Shown here: piece after piece, positions 7,839 through 14,835 of the stretch | Numbering within the stretch: position 1 is the stretch's first letter | Layout of the letters: the number at the start of each line of letters is the position of its first letter | DNA from: a gamma proteobacterium L18 | GTDB taxonomy: Bacteria; Pseudomonadota; Gammaproteobacteria; Pseudomonadales; Pseudomonadaceae | Direction of reading: 5' to 3' | NCBI GenBank assembly: GCA_000497835.1 | Contig: KI547164.1 | Span: forward strand, 950,278-994,008 | Length of the DNA stretch: 43,731 bases | Notes under the pieces: generated by a model | What the model was told of the DNA's origin: nothing | What the model saw: only the letters and a program-made list of their open reading frames with translations | Database searches by the model: none | Position numbers and translations under genes: made by a program

Positions 7839-9413
7839 ATGATTCGTGGACATAACTACATCGGTGGCCGGCGCAGTGCCAAGGGCACCGTCATCGTCAA
7901 GAGCGTCGACGCCAGCACGGGGGCCGAATTGCCGTTCGGTTTCCATCAGGCCACCGAGACGGAAGTGAGCGCGGCGGCCACGGCGGCCCAGGCGGCGTAT
8001 CCGTTGTATCGGCGGGTGAGCAGCGAGCGGCGGGCGCAGTTCCTGGATGCGATTGCCGATGAACTGGATGCGCTGGGCGATGATTTTGTCGCCCTGGTGA
8101 CCCAGGAAACCGCGCTGCCCGCTGGCCGAATCCAGGGTGAGCGCGGTCGCACCAGCGGCCAGATGCGTCTGTTCGCCAAGGTGCTGCGCCGGGGCGATTT
8201 CTATGGCGCGCGCATCGACCGCGCGCTGCCGGATCGTACGCCGCTGCCGCGCCCGGATCTGCGCCAGTACCGCATCGGCGTCGGCCCGGTGGCAGTGTTT
8301 GGCGCCAGCAACTTTCCGCTGGCGTTTTCCACGGCTGGCGGCGATACCGCAGCAGCCTTGGCGGCCGGTTGCCCGGTGGTGTTCAAGGCCCACAGCGGCC
8401 ACATGGCCACCGCCGAACGCGTGGCCGACGCGATCATTCGCGCCGCCGAGCGCACCGAGATGCCGGCCGGCGTGTTCAACATGATCTACGGCGCCGGGGT
8501 AGGGGAGGCGCTGGTCAAGCACCCGGCCATCCAGGCCGTGGGCTTTACCGGCTCGCTCAAGGGCGGCCGGGCGCTGTGCGACATGGCGGCGGCGCGGCCG
8601 CAACCGATCCCGGTGTTTGCCGAGATGTCGAGCATCAACCCGGTGATCGTGCTGCCCCAGGCGCTTGAGCTGCGCGGCGAGACCATCGCCCGTGAACTGA
8701 CCGCCTCGGTGGTGCAGGGCTGCGGGCAGTTCTGCACTAATCCTGGGTTGGTGATTGGCTTGCGTTCGCCCGGTTTCAGCGTGTTCATCCAGCAACTGGC
8801 GGCCGCCATGGGCGCCCAGCCGGCGCAGACCATGCTCAATGCCGGCACCTTGCGCAGTTATGCCAAGGGGGTGGAGACGTTGCACGGTCATGCCGGTATT
8901 CGTCATCTGGCCGGTGGCACACAGCAGGGTGCGCAGGCGCAACCGCAGCTGTTCCAGGCGGATGTGCAATTGCTGTTGAACGGGGATGAGGTGTTGCAGG
9001 AGGAGGTGTTCGGGCCCACGACCATCGTTGTCGAGGTGGAGGACCCGTATCAGCTGCAGGCGGCGATCGCTGCGCTTCATGGTCAGTTGACGGCGACCTT
9101 GATTGGAGAGCCTGCGGACTTCAGGCATCACGCCGAATTGACCGCGCTGCTGGAGCAGAAGGTGGGCCGGATTCTGCTCAATGGTTATCCCACCGGTGTC
9201 GAGGTGTGCGAAGCCATGGTGCATGGCGGGCCTTACCCGGCGACGTCGGATTCGCGTGGCACCTCGGTAGGTACCCTGGCCATCGACCGCTTCCTGCGGC
9301 CGGTGTGTTTCCAGAATTACCCGGACGAGTTGCTGCCCGAACCGCTGCGTGACGCCAACCCGCTGGGCATCACCCGGCTGGTGGATGGTCAGCCAAGCCG
9401 CGCAGCCCTTTGA
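7839..9413 (+). CDS. Alpha-ketoglutarate semialdehyde dehydrogenase (2,5-dioxovalerate dehydrogenase)
   Basis: A 524-aa NADP-type aldehyde dehydrogenase. Catalytic Glu262 lies in FAEMSSINPV and nucleophile Cys299 in GCGQFCTNPG. The cofactor region GPVAVFGASNFPLAFSTAGG and the VGFTGSLKGGRAL segment match the KGSADH branch rather than betaine-type enzymes. It oxidises alpha-ketoglutarate semialdehyde to alpha-ketoglutarate, the last step of pentonate and glucarate/galactarate oxidation. GGAG immediately after the preceding stop codon gives a 9-bp intergenic gap, so it is cotranscribed with the FAH-fold gene. Nothing essential is missing. Confidence 0.92.
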   Translation: MIRGHNYIGGRRSAKGTVIVKSVDASTGAELPFGFHQATETEVSAAATAAQAAYPLYRRVSSERRAQFLDAIADELDALGDDFVALVTQETALPAGRIQGERGRTSGQMRLFAKVLRRGDFYGARIDRALPDRTPLPRPDLRQYRIGVGPVAVFGASNFPLAFSTAGGDTAAALAAGCPVVFKAHSGHMATAERVADAIIRAAERTEMPAGVFNMIYGAGVGEALVKHPAIQAVGFTGSLKGGRALCDMAAARPQPIPVFAEMSSINPVIVLPQALELRGETIARELTASVVQGCGQFCTNPGLVIGLRSPGFSVFIQQLAAAMGAQPAQTMLNAGTLRSYAKGVETLHGHAGIRHLAGGTQQGAQAQPQLFQADVQLLLNGDEVLQEEVFGPTTIVVEVEDPYQLQAAIAALHGQLTATLIGEPADFRHHAELTALLEQKVGRILLNGYPTGVEVCEAMVHGGPYPATSDSRGTSVGTLAIDRFLRPVCFQNYPDELLPEPLRDANPLGITRLVDGQPSRAAL

Positions 9414-9440
9414 CCTAAGGTTATCGCCAGTCTGCGCCGG

Positions 9441-9530
9441 CCTCTCGCGAGCAAGCTTTGCTCCCACAGTGCACATGAAACCACCGGTGGAAGGCTCAAC
9501 ACTGTGGGAGCAAAGCTTGCTCGCGATGGC
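9441..9530. repeat. REP family 2 inverted pair (REPIN)
   Basis: Left arm GCGAGCAAGCTTTGCTCCCA and right arm TGGGAGCAAAGCTTGCTCGC face each other with about 30 bases between. The element sits between the KGSADH gene and the second MFS gene and may attenuate or stabilise readthrough mRNA. Other copies of this family lie at 12951, 14120, 26797, 31907 and (decayed) 36700. Confidence 0.85.
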
Positions 9531-9600
9531 GTCAGTGCGGTCCCATCAGCGAGTTGGGTAAACCGCCGCTGGAACACCACAACAACAAAAGAGGTGTGAA

Positions 9601-10911
9601 ATGGCCACGCAATCCGCTGCACTGGGCACCGCCACCGGCAACCTTTCCGAAGACGCGCTGTACCGCAAGGTCAACTGGCGCATCGTACCGCTGTTTATCC
9701 TGTGCTTCCTGTTCGCCTACCTGGACCGCGTCAACATCAGCTTCGCCAAGTTGGAGATGCAGGGCGACCTGGGTTTCAGCGACACCGTCTACGGCTTGGG
9801 CGCCAGCCTGTTTTTCGTCGGCTATTTCCTCTTCGAAGTGCCCAGCAACATGCTGCTGCACAGGATCGGCGCGCGCGTGTGGATTGCGCGGATCATGATC
9901 ACCTGGGGCATTACCTCGGCCTGCATGATGCTGGTGCAGAGCGAGTTCTGGTTCTACACCTTGCGCTTTTTGATCGGGGTAATGGAGGCAGGCTTTGTGC
10001 CCGGCGTGCTGTACTTCTTCACCCAGTGGTACCCGGCAGGGCGGCGGGCGCGGGTGAACAGTTATTTCAAAAGCTCGATCTGCCTGTGCGGGGTGGTCGG
10101 TGGGCCGCTGGCCGGGCTGATTCTCGGCACGCTGGACGGTGCCCAGGGTTTGGCAGGCTGGAAGTGGCTGTTCCTGCTGGAGGCCGTGCCATCGGTGATC
10201 CTCGGTTTCGTGGTGCTGTGGTTTGTCAGCGACCGCATCGAAGGGGCAAAGTGGCTCAGCGCCGGCGAGAAGCAACTGATGCTCGAGCGCATGGCGCAAG
10301 AACCGTCTAGCCCGGCCTCCCACTCCATGGGCGGGTTGTGGAAACACCCCACCACGTATGTGATGTCGGCGATCTACCTGTGCCTGGTGATGGCCCTGAC
10401 CGGCCTGCTGTTCTGGATGCCGCAGTTGATCCGCAGCGCCGGTGTGGCCGACAGCCTGCACATCGGCCTGCTGACCACGGTGCCTTACCTGGGCGCGGCG
10501 GCCTTCAACCTGCTGATGGGCATCAGCTCAGACCGGCGGGGCGAGCGGCGCTGGCACATGGCGAGCTGCGCACTGCTGTGCGCGGTCGGCTACCTGGTGT
10601 GCGCCGTGTTTGCCGGGCAGTTGCTGCCGCTGATGCTGGGCCTGTGCCTGATCATGGCCGGCCTGATCGCCTGGATGCCGATCTTCTGGACCATCCCGCC
10701 ACGTTTCCTCAGCGGCATGGCGGCCGCCGCCGGTATCGCGTTGATCAATTCTCTGGGGCAACTGGGTGGCGTGATCGCCCCCTACATGATCGGCCGCATC
10801 AAGGACCTCACCGGCGTCGCCACCCCGGCACTCTACGTGCTGAGCGTCATCAGCCTGCTGGCCGCAGCCTTGATCCTGTGGGGCGTACCGCGGCGTTATT
10901 ACGCACGGTAG
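9601..10911 (+). CDS. MFS transporter, second ACS-type sugar-acid importer
   Basis: A 436-aa protein with about 12 membrane helices and the same ACS-type landmarks as the transporter at 5485 (YLDRVNISFAKLEMQGDLGF, GASLFFVGYFLFEVPSN, FLIGVMEAGFVPGVLYFFTQ). GAGGTG precedes the ATG. It follows the KGSADH gene on the same strand after a 187-bp gap containing a REPIN. It could be the last gene of the sugar-acid operon or have its own control. Two related importers in one locus suggest two substrates or two affinities. The substrate is not identified. Confidence 0.85.
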   Translation: MATQSAALGTATGNLSEDALYRKVNWRIVPLFILCFLFAYLDRVNISFAKLEMQGDLGFSDTVYGLGASLFFVGYFLFEVPSNMLLHRIGARVWIARIMITWGITSACMMLVQSEFWFYTLRFLIGVMEAGFVPGVLYFFTQWYPAGRRARVNSYFKSSICLCGVVGGPLAGLILGTLDGAQGLAGWKWLFLLEAVPSVILGFVVLWFVSDRIEGAKWLSAGEKQLMLERMAQEPSSPASHSMGGLWKHPTTYVMSAIYLCLVMALTGLLFWMPQLIRSAGVADSLHIGLLTTVPYLGAAAFNLLMGISSDRRGERRWHMASCALLCAVGYLVCAVFAGQLLPLMLGLCLIMAGLIAWMPIFWTIPPRFLSGMAAAAGIALINSLGQLGGVIAPYMIGRIKDLTGVATPALYVLSVISLLAAALILWGVPRRYYAR

Positions 10912-10930
10912 GGTGCGACAGATTGAAGCA

Positions 10931-10942
10931 GAAACCGGTTTC
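10931..10942. promoter_or_regulatory. LacI-type palindrome GAAACCGGTTTC (PtxS-like operator)
   Basis: A perfect 12-base palindrome agreeing with the core of the published PtxS operator TGAAACCGGTTTCA of Pseudomonas. It lies after the MFS stop and about 18 bases before a TATCAT hexamer (10961-10966) that could be the -10 box of the next gene. Regulation by PtxS or a related LacI protein is inferred from the match only. Confidence 0.45.
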
Positions 10943-10994
10943 AACTTGACCGATTTGGCATATCATAGGCGCCTATCCAACCCTTTCGTGAAAG

Positions 10995-11273
10995 ATGGTC
11001 ATGACCGGCCTTATAGAACAACTAGAAACAAGCGGCATGCTGCTGATCAATGATCTGCATGCCTTTGATTTTGTCCTGGACGCGGGCGAACTGCGTATCG
11101 AATGCATGGATGGCCGCGAGCTCAAACGCTGGCGGTTCACTGCCGAGCAATTGGCGGCGGCGCGCTTCGACGATGCGCAACAGTCCTGGGAAATCAGCAA
11201 CGAAACCGGCAGCTATCAACTAGTCTGCCTCAGTGGTTTCTCCGCAACTGATGAGGATGACGAGCAGGAGTAA
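10995..11273 (+). CDS. Conserved hypothetical protein, DUF5629-like
   Basis: A 92-aa acidic protein without signal peptide or membrane segment. It opens with LIEQLETSGMLLINDLHAFD, has a central RIECMDGRELKRWRFTAEQL, and ends in an acidic DEDDEQE tail. The general pattern recalls the Pseudomonas-restricted DUF5629 family of about 95 aa; no function is known for it. The start could be ATG 10995 or ATG 11001. It precedes the lactonase-like gene by 71 bp on the same strand and may share its promoter. Confidence 0.7.
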   Translation: MVMTGLIEQLETSGMLLINDLHAFDFVLDAGELRIECMDGRELKRWRFTAEQLAAARFDDAQQSWEISNETGSYQLVCLSGFSATDEDDEQE

Positions 11274-11344
11274 AAGCTCCTGTCGTCCAACTTCGGATAA
11301 TGATCGGGGTCTTTTGATCAGGACCCGTCGAGGATAAAAACACA

Positions 11345-12517
11345 ATGAAACGCCATTTCCTGCCCCTGCTGCTCGCCAGCGGAATCAGCGTGCTGTCGTC
11401 CCACGCCATGGCCGCCAGCGGCTATGACCTGCTGGTCGGCACCTACACCAACGCCGCCAGCGAAGGTATCTACCGCTACCACTTCGACAGCGCCACCGGC
11501 CAGATCAGCGCCAAGCCGCTGCAAGTGACCAAGACCGAGAACCCGTCCTGGCTGACCATCAGCAAGGACCAGAAGCACCTGTTCGCGGTGAACGAGAACG
11601 GCCCGGACTCGGCTCACGACAAAGTGGGCAAGGTCAGTGCCTTCAAGATCGATCCGAAAACACGCGACCTGACCCTGATCAACCAGGTGGAAACCAAGGG
11701 TGAAGACCCGACGTTCTCAAGCCTGGCCAAGGGTGAGAAGCACCTGTTCGTGGCCAACTACTCCGTGCACCCGAACCCCAACGGCAGCCTGTCGGTGTTC
11801 GGCGTGGGCGCTGATGGCACCTTGAGCCAACTGGTGCAGCAGGAAAGCCACGACGCCGCCTCCAAGGTGGTTGCCGAGCGTCAGGGCAGCGACCATGTGC
11901 ACTCGGTGGTTTCCAGCCCCGACGGCCGTTTCGTCTACGTGCAGGACCTGGGCGCCGATAAGGTGTTCGTCTACCACTACGACGCCGCCAACAAGGCCAA
12001 GCCGCTGACCGCAGCATCGCCGGCCTCGGTGCAACTGCCACCGGGCAGCGGTCCGCGCCACCTGCTGTTCAGCGCTGACGGCAAGCACGCTTACTTGACC
12101 ACCGAAATGAGCGGCCAGGTGTTCGTGTTCGACGTGAAAGCCGGCAACCTGGTGCAGAAGCAGGTGGTCAACCTGACCGCCGCCGACGCCGATGCCGCCC
12201 ACAAGGCCACCGCCGCACTGCACTTCTCGGCCGACGGCAAGTACTTCTACGTCACCAACCGTGGCCAGACCAGCGAGATCCTGGTGTTCGCCATCGACAA
12301 GGCCAGCGGTGAACTGAAAGAAGTACAGCGTCGTTCGGTGGAAGGCATCGAACCGCGCGAGTTCACCCTCGACCCAAGCGGCAAGTTCGTGCTGATCGCC
12401 AACCAGAAGAGCAATCAGATCGTGGTAGTCAAGCGTGACCCGGCCACGGGCAAGCTGGGCGACACGGTGCAGAAGCTTGACGTCGATTCGCCGTCGGATG
12501 TGAAGTTCCTGCGTTAA
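11345..12517 (+). CDS. Exported lactonase-family beta-propeller (6-phosphogluconolactonase-like)
   Basis: A 390-aa protein. Residues 1-23 are a clear Sec signal (basic MKR, hydrophobic core, SHAMA-A cleavage). The remainder shows repeated propeller blades (YDLLVGTYTNAASEGIYRY, NPSWLTISKDQKHLFAVNE, VVSSPDGRFVYVQDLGADKV, GPRHLLFSADGKHAYLTTE, EPREFTLDPSGKFVLIANQ), the pattern of the YbhE/Pgl lactonase family. Cytosolic Pgl hydrolyses 6-phosphogluconolactone. This one is exported, so a phosphorylated substrate is unlikely, and an aldonolactone produced by periplasmic sugar oxidation is more plausible (inference). A strong intrinsic terminator follows. Confidence 0.85.
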   Translation: MKRHFLPLLLASGISVLSSHAMAASGYDLLVGTYTNAASEGIYRYHFDSATGQISAKPLQVTKTENPSWLTISKDQKHLFAVNENGPDSAHDKVGKVSAFKIDPKTRDLTLINQVETKGEDPTFSSLAKGEKHLFVANYSVHPNPNGSLSVFGVGADGTLSQLVQQESHDAASKVVAERQGSDHVHSVVSSPDGRFVYVQDLGADKVFVYHYDAANKAKPLTAASPASVQLPPGSGPRHLLFSADGKHAYLTTEMSGQVFVFDVKAGNLVQKQVVNLTAADADAAHKATAALHFSADGKYFYVTNRGQTSEILVFAIDKASGELKEVQRRSVEGIEPREFTLDPSGKFVLIANQKSNQIVVVKRDPATGKLGDTVQKLDVDSPSDVKFLR

Positions 12518-12525
12518 TACCCAGA

Positions 12526-12550
12526 ACCCCCGCCGATGCGGGGGTTTTTC
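12526..12550 (+). terminator. Rho-independent terminator of the lactonase-like gene
   Basis: An 8-bp perfect stem ACCCCCGC/GCGGGGGT with loop CGAT, followed by TTTTT, 9 bases after the stop codon. Confidence 0.9.
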
Positions 12551-12576
12551 ATGGTGTCCGATTCCTCCGCTCACCC

Positions 12577-12607
12577 CGTAGCCGCAGCCTGATGGCAGCG
12601 GCTACAA
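12577..12607. repeat. GTAGCCGC-type short palindromic repeat
   Basis: GTAGCCGCAGCCTGATGGCA followed by GCGGCTAC forms an imperfect hairpin. Relatives occur at 3528-3551, 13439-13467 and 37060-37082. Confidence 0.6.
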
Positions 12608-12647
12608 GCAAGCATCTGTTTTTAAACAAAAAAATATGCATTGGGGC

Positions 12648-12676
12648 TTCCCAGGTTGGGATTTAGGTGTTAAATT
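12648..12676 (+). promoter_or_regulatory. Candidate tRNA promoter
   Basis: TTCCCA at 12648-12653 and TAAATT at 12671-12676 are 17 bases apart and followed by the GC-rich discriminator GCGCGCC, as is common for stringently controlled stable-RNA promoters. It lies about 45 bases upstream of the tRNA. Confidence 0.5.
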
Positions 12677-12726
12677 GCGCGCCTACCCAACGAGCACAGC
12701 AACAAACAGCTCGTCGCAACACCTAC

Positions 12727-12801
12727 AGGGGCGTCGCCAAGCGGTAAGGCAGCAGGTTTTGATCCTGCCATGCGTTGGTTCGAATCCAGCCGCCCCTGCC
12801 A
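12727..12801 (+). tRNA. tRNA-Gln (anticodon UUG)
   Basis: A 75-base cloverleaf. The acceptor stem AGGGGCG pairs with CGCCCCT, followed by encoded GCCA. The anticodon stem GCAGG/CCTGC encloses loop TTTTGAT with anticodon TTG. The T arm has GGTTCGAATCC. The CCA end is encoded. No integrase gene or direct repeat of the 3' end is seen nearby. Confidence 0.97.
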
Positions 12802-12950
12802 TTTTCTCCATATCCGTATTGTTTTTATTTTCCTCGGTGCGTTGGCATCAGGGGATTTTTGCGTTTCTGCGTTTTAACCGTCATAGCAAGTTGATGGGTC
12901 CCTTATCTAGAGCGGACAAGTAGCAGCGGCCAGGAAAAAATGCGTCGCCT

Positions 12951-12982
12951 GCATCGCGAGCAAGCTTTGCTCCCACAGTGTG
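12951..12982. repeat. REP family 2, single arm
   Basis: One arm (ATCGCGAGCAAGCTTTGCTC then CCACAGTG) without a partner. It cuts off the 3' end of the decayed hydrolase gene that lies beside it. Confidence 0.8.
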
Positions 12983-13438
12983 CGCCACAGCCCGCGCAAC
13001 TGATCGGCATCGCGTCGATCGGCCCAGATCAGGCGCAGATAGCAGTCGAACATCAGGTACCAGAACGGCACGCTCACCACTATGACGATGCCCGTCCGAA
13101 GGCAGTACCTGAGCAAGCCGGCAGGTATGCACTGACGCCAGAGGTCCAACGCTACTGACTTGTGTTCCATTTCCTCGAGTCCGTGCCAACGCCACAGTGC
13201 CTGGAAGCCAGGTTCCAGGTCTCAAGAGCGGTCTACGCTGCGCCATGGATCTTTGGCGGCCATGGCGGCATGGTGCTCAAACATCAGTGTTGCCGCCAGG
13301 CGTGTTTGATTTGACACCCATCGTGATTCCAGCGTCAGGTTGAATAACGTTTTCCAGCGTTGTTCCAGATGCGTGGCTGGCAGTCCGGCATGGTCGATCA
13401 AGGTGTTGTAACGGCGGTGTTCGCGTGCGGCCTCGGCA
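12983..13438 (-). pseudogene. Decayed metal-dependent hydrolase (PF10118-like) remnant
   Basis: On the minus strand, codons from about 13438 downward read AEAAREHRRYNTLIDHAGLP, then LFNLTLESRWVSNQTRLAAT, LMFEHHAAMAAKDPW, an in-frame TGA, then LEPGFQALWRWHGLEEMEHK and SVALDLWRQ. The EH-x-HRRYN, FEHHAA and WHGLEEMEHK elements are the hallmark of the predicted metal-dependent hydrolase family COG3687/PF10118. The 5' end is missing at a GTAGCCGC repeat, the segment between blade AAKDPW and LEPGF carries a stop and appears to have lost residues, and the 3' end runs into a REP arm. An ATG at 13170 inside the remnant opens an 87-codon frame, but its last third is translated repeat, so I do not call it a gene. 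Confidence 0.7.
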
Positions 13439-13467
13439 TGTAGCCGCTGCCGCCAGGCTGCGGCTAC
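13439..13467. repeat. GTAGCCGC-type palindromic repeat
   Basis: GTAGCCGCTGCCGCCAGGCT followed by GCGGCTAC, a hairpin with a GTAG head. It marks the 5' breakpoint of the hydrolase remnant. Confidence 0.65.
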
Positions 13468-13594
13468 GGGGAAATATCAATCCCGGTGATATTTGCTACT
13501 GCCGCAATGAATTTCTACCGCAAGCGCCCCAGGCGTAAGTTTGACCCATGGCCTCACCGGCCCCAGCCAAACCACCGTCTTCGAGGTAACCGCC

Positions 13595-13774
13595 ATGAAC
13601 TTCAATCTTTTCTCCGTGATCGCCGCGTCCGCCGTTTCCGCCACCGTGGCCCTGCCAGCCCACGCCAGCAGCCCGATTCAGGAACGCAAGTCGCCCGTCA
13701 GCACCTACACCCAGCAGTACCTGCAGAAAAGCGCCAACTTCTACGCAGCCCTGGACCACAAGGTTCAACACTGA
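13595..13774 (+). CDS. Small exported protein, 59 aa
   Basis: ATG 13595 is preceded by GAGG at a good distance. An upstream in-frame ATG at 13541 would add an unlikely leader before the signal, so I chose 13595. Residues 1-22 form a Sec signal (hydrophobic FSVIAASAVSATVALPAHA with AHA-S cleavage). The mature part is about 37 residues, polar, with SPVSTYTQQYLQKSANFYAA. No family is recognised. It would be a small periplasmic or secreted peptide of unknown role. Confidence 0.65.
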   Translation: MNFNLFSVIAASAVSATVALPAHASSPIQERKSPVSTYTQQYLQKSANFYAALDHKVQH

Positions 13775-13932
13775 ACAGCCCTGAGCACACCCGCCCGACA
13801 CGTGGCGGGTGGCTGTTGAAGGCTGAGCTACAATCTAAAAAGTCGATAACCGTCATTGATCTTTGTCACTGGTATTCGACCCCGCTATCCCCGATGCTGT
13901 CCGCCTGAATTGTCCGCCACGGAGCCTCTATC

Positions 13933-14046
13933 ATGGCCAGTGCTATCCTTTCTTCTGCCCGTCAGGGCGCCTACCTGGCCATCGGCTTGTATGTGGCGGT
14001 GATGATTGCGGCCACGGTTGCGACGCAGTTTGTGGTTGGCAGCTGA
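13933..14046 (+). CDS. Small single-span membrane protein, 37 aa
   Basis: GGAG at 13921-13924 lies eight bases before the ATG. The product begins MASAILSSARQGAYLAI and is followed by a hydrophobic helix (LYVAVMIAATVATQFVV) ending in GS. Such short membrane proteins are common in Pseudomonas but I do not recognise this one. Support is the ribosome site, the strong amphipathic-to-hydrophobic layout and the clear stop. Confidence 0.5.
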   Translation: MASAILSSARQGAYLAIGLYVAVMIAATVATQFVVGS

Positions 14047-14119
14047 GCCGTCGTTCTGCAGGTTGCTGCACGGGCTGGGGTGAACGCTGCGGGAGATTCC
14101 ATGGTTTAAGGCAATCAGT

Positions 14120-14221
14120 ACCGGCCTCATCGCGAGCAAGCTTTGCTCCCACAGTGTTGAGCCGTACACCTGTATTCGGCTCAACATTGTGGGAGCAAAG
14201 CTTGCTCGCGATGAGGCCGGT
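14120..14221. repeat. REP family 2 REPIN, long near-perfect inverted repeat
   Basis: Arms of about 44 bases starting ACCGGCCTCATCGCGAGCAA and ending TTGCTCGCGATGAGGCCGGT differ at a single position (CAGTG against CAATG) and surround a short loop. It is the best-preserved family-2 copy in the window and lies between the 37-aa gene and the GST gene. Confidence 0.9.
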
Positions 14222-14256
14222 GCAGGTTGTCCGCAGCCATAGAATCTCCCACAGTG

Positions 14257-14835
14257 CTAGGCCGGGCGAGCCATAATGGACGTGAACAGCTCCGACTCGA
14301 TGATGGTCTCGATCCAGGCGCGAACGCGCGGGTAGGGCGCTTGCCCGAACCAGTCCGGGTCCACGCCGCGGAACTGGCGGATGAAGGGCGCGATGGCGAT
14401 GTCGGCCAGGCTGATTCGTTCGCCACATAACCATTGGGCTACATCCAGCCGCGACTCCATTACCTGCAGAAATTCGCAACCCTGATTCCGGTAATACGCC
14501 ATGGGCTGTTCCGGGTAGCGGTCGGCGTATTTGTAGCGGTTCAGCGCCTGCTTGAACACGCCGTCGTTGATGCTGATCAAGCCTTCGTCATCCACCGCCA
14601 ACCACCCGTCCGGGTCATTGCACGCTAGCGCCCAACGCATGATGTCCAGGCTCTCGTCGATCACGCGGTCTTCCAGCACCAGCACCGGCACCGTGCCCTT
14701 GGGCGACACCGCCAGCATTTCGGCCGGCTTGGCCTTGAGGCTCACCTCGTGAATCTGCACCGGCACGCCACTGTAGCGCAGCGCCATACGCGCCCGCATG
14801 GCGTAAGGGCAGCGGCGGAACGAGTAGAGGATCAT
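14257..14835 (-). CDS. Glutathione S-transferase family protein
   Basis: A 192-aa protein. Residues about 1-75 are a thioredoxin-fold GST N-terminal domain (LYSFRRCPYAMRARMALRYS with CPYA at the active-site position, then KGTVPVLVLEDRVIDESLDI for glutathione contact). Residues about 85-190 are the helical C-terminal domain with SLADIAIAPFIRQF. Length and the CPYA motif recall the Cys-type or omega/beta-like GSTs rather than a large plant-type enzyme. Its ATG overlaps the sbcC stop by 4 bp (ATGA), so it is the last gene of the bat-sbcDC run. A detoxification or thiol-transfer role is inferred from the fold only. Confidence 0.88.
   Translation of the reverse strand: MILYSFRRCPYAMRARMALRYSGVPVQIHEVSLKAKPAEMLAVSPKGTVPVLVLEDRVIDESLDIMRWALACNDPDGWLAVDDEGLISINDGVFKQALNRYKYADRYPEQPMAYYRNQGCEFLQVMESRLDVAQWLCGERISLADIAIAPFIRQFRGVDPDWFGQAPYPRVRAWIETIIESELFTSIMARPA

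Noticed and set aside
6843..9476. An 877-codon open frame on the minus strand across the FAH-fold and KGSADH genes
   Set aside because: It is antisense to two well-supported enzymes, has His/Arg/Gly/Gln-rich composition typical of reversed high-GC codons, and ends in repeat sequence.
12907..13170. An 87-codon minus-strand frame starting MEHKSVALD
   Set aside because: The first part is the end of a PF10118-like gene that continues upstream across a stop; the last third is translated REP sequence. It is recorded as part of the pseudogene.
12727..13500. tRNA-Gln as an integration site for a genomic island
   Set aside because: No integrase and no repeat of the tRNA 3' end were seen downstream; the disturbed region is explained by REP elements and gene decay.
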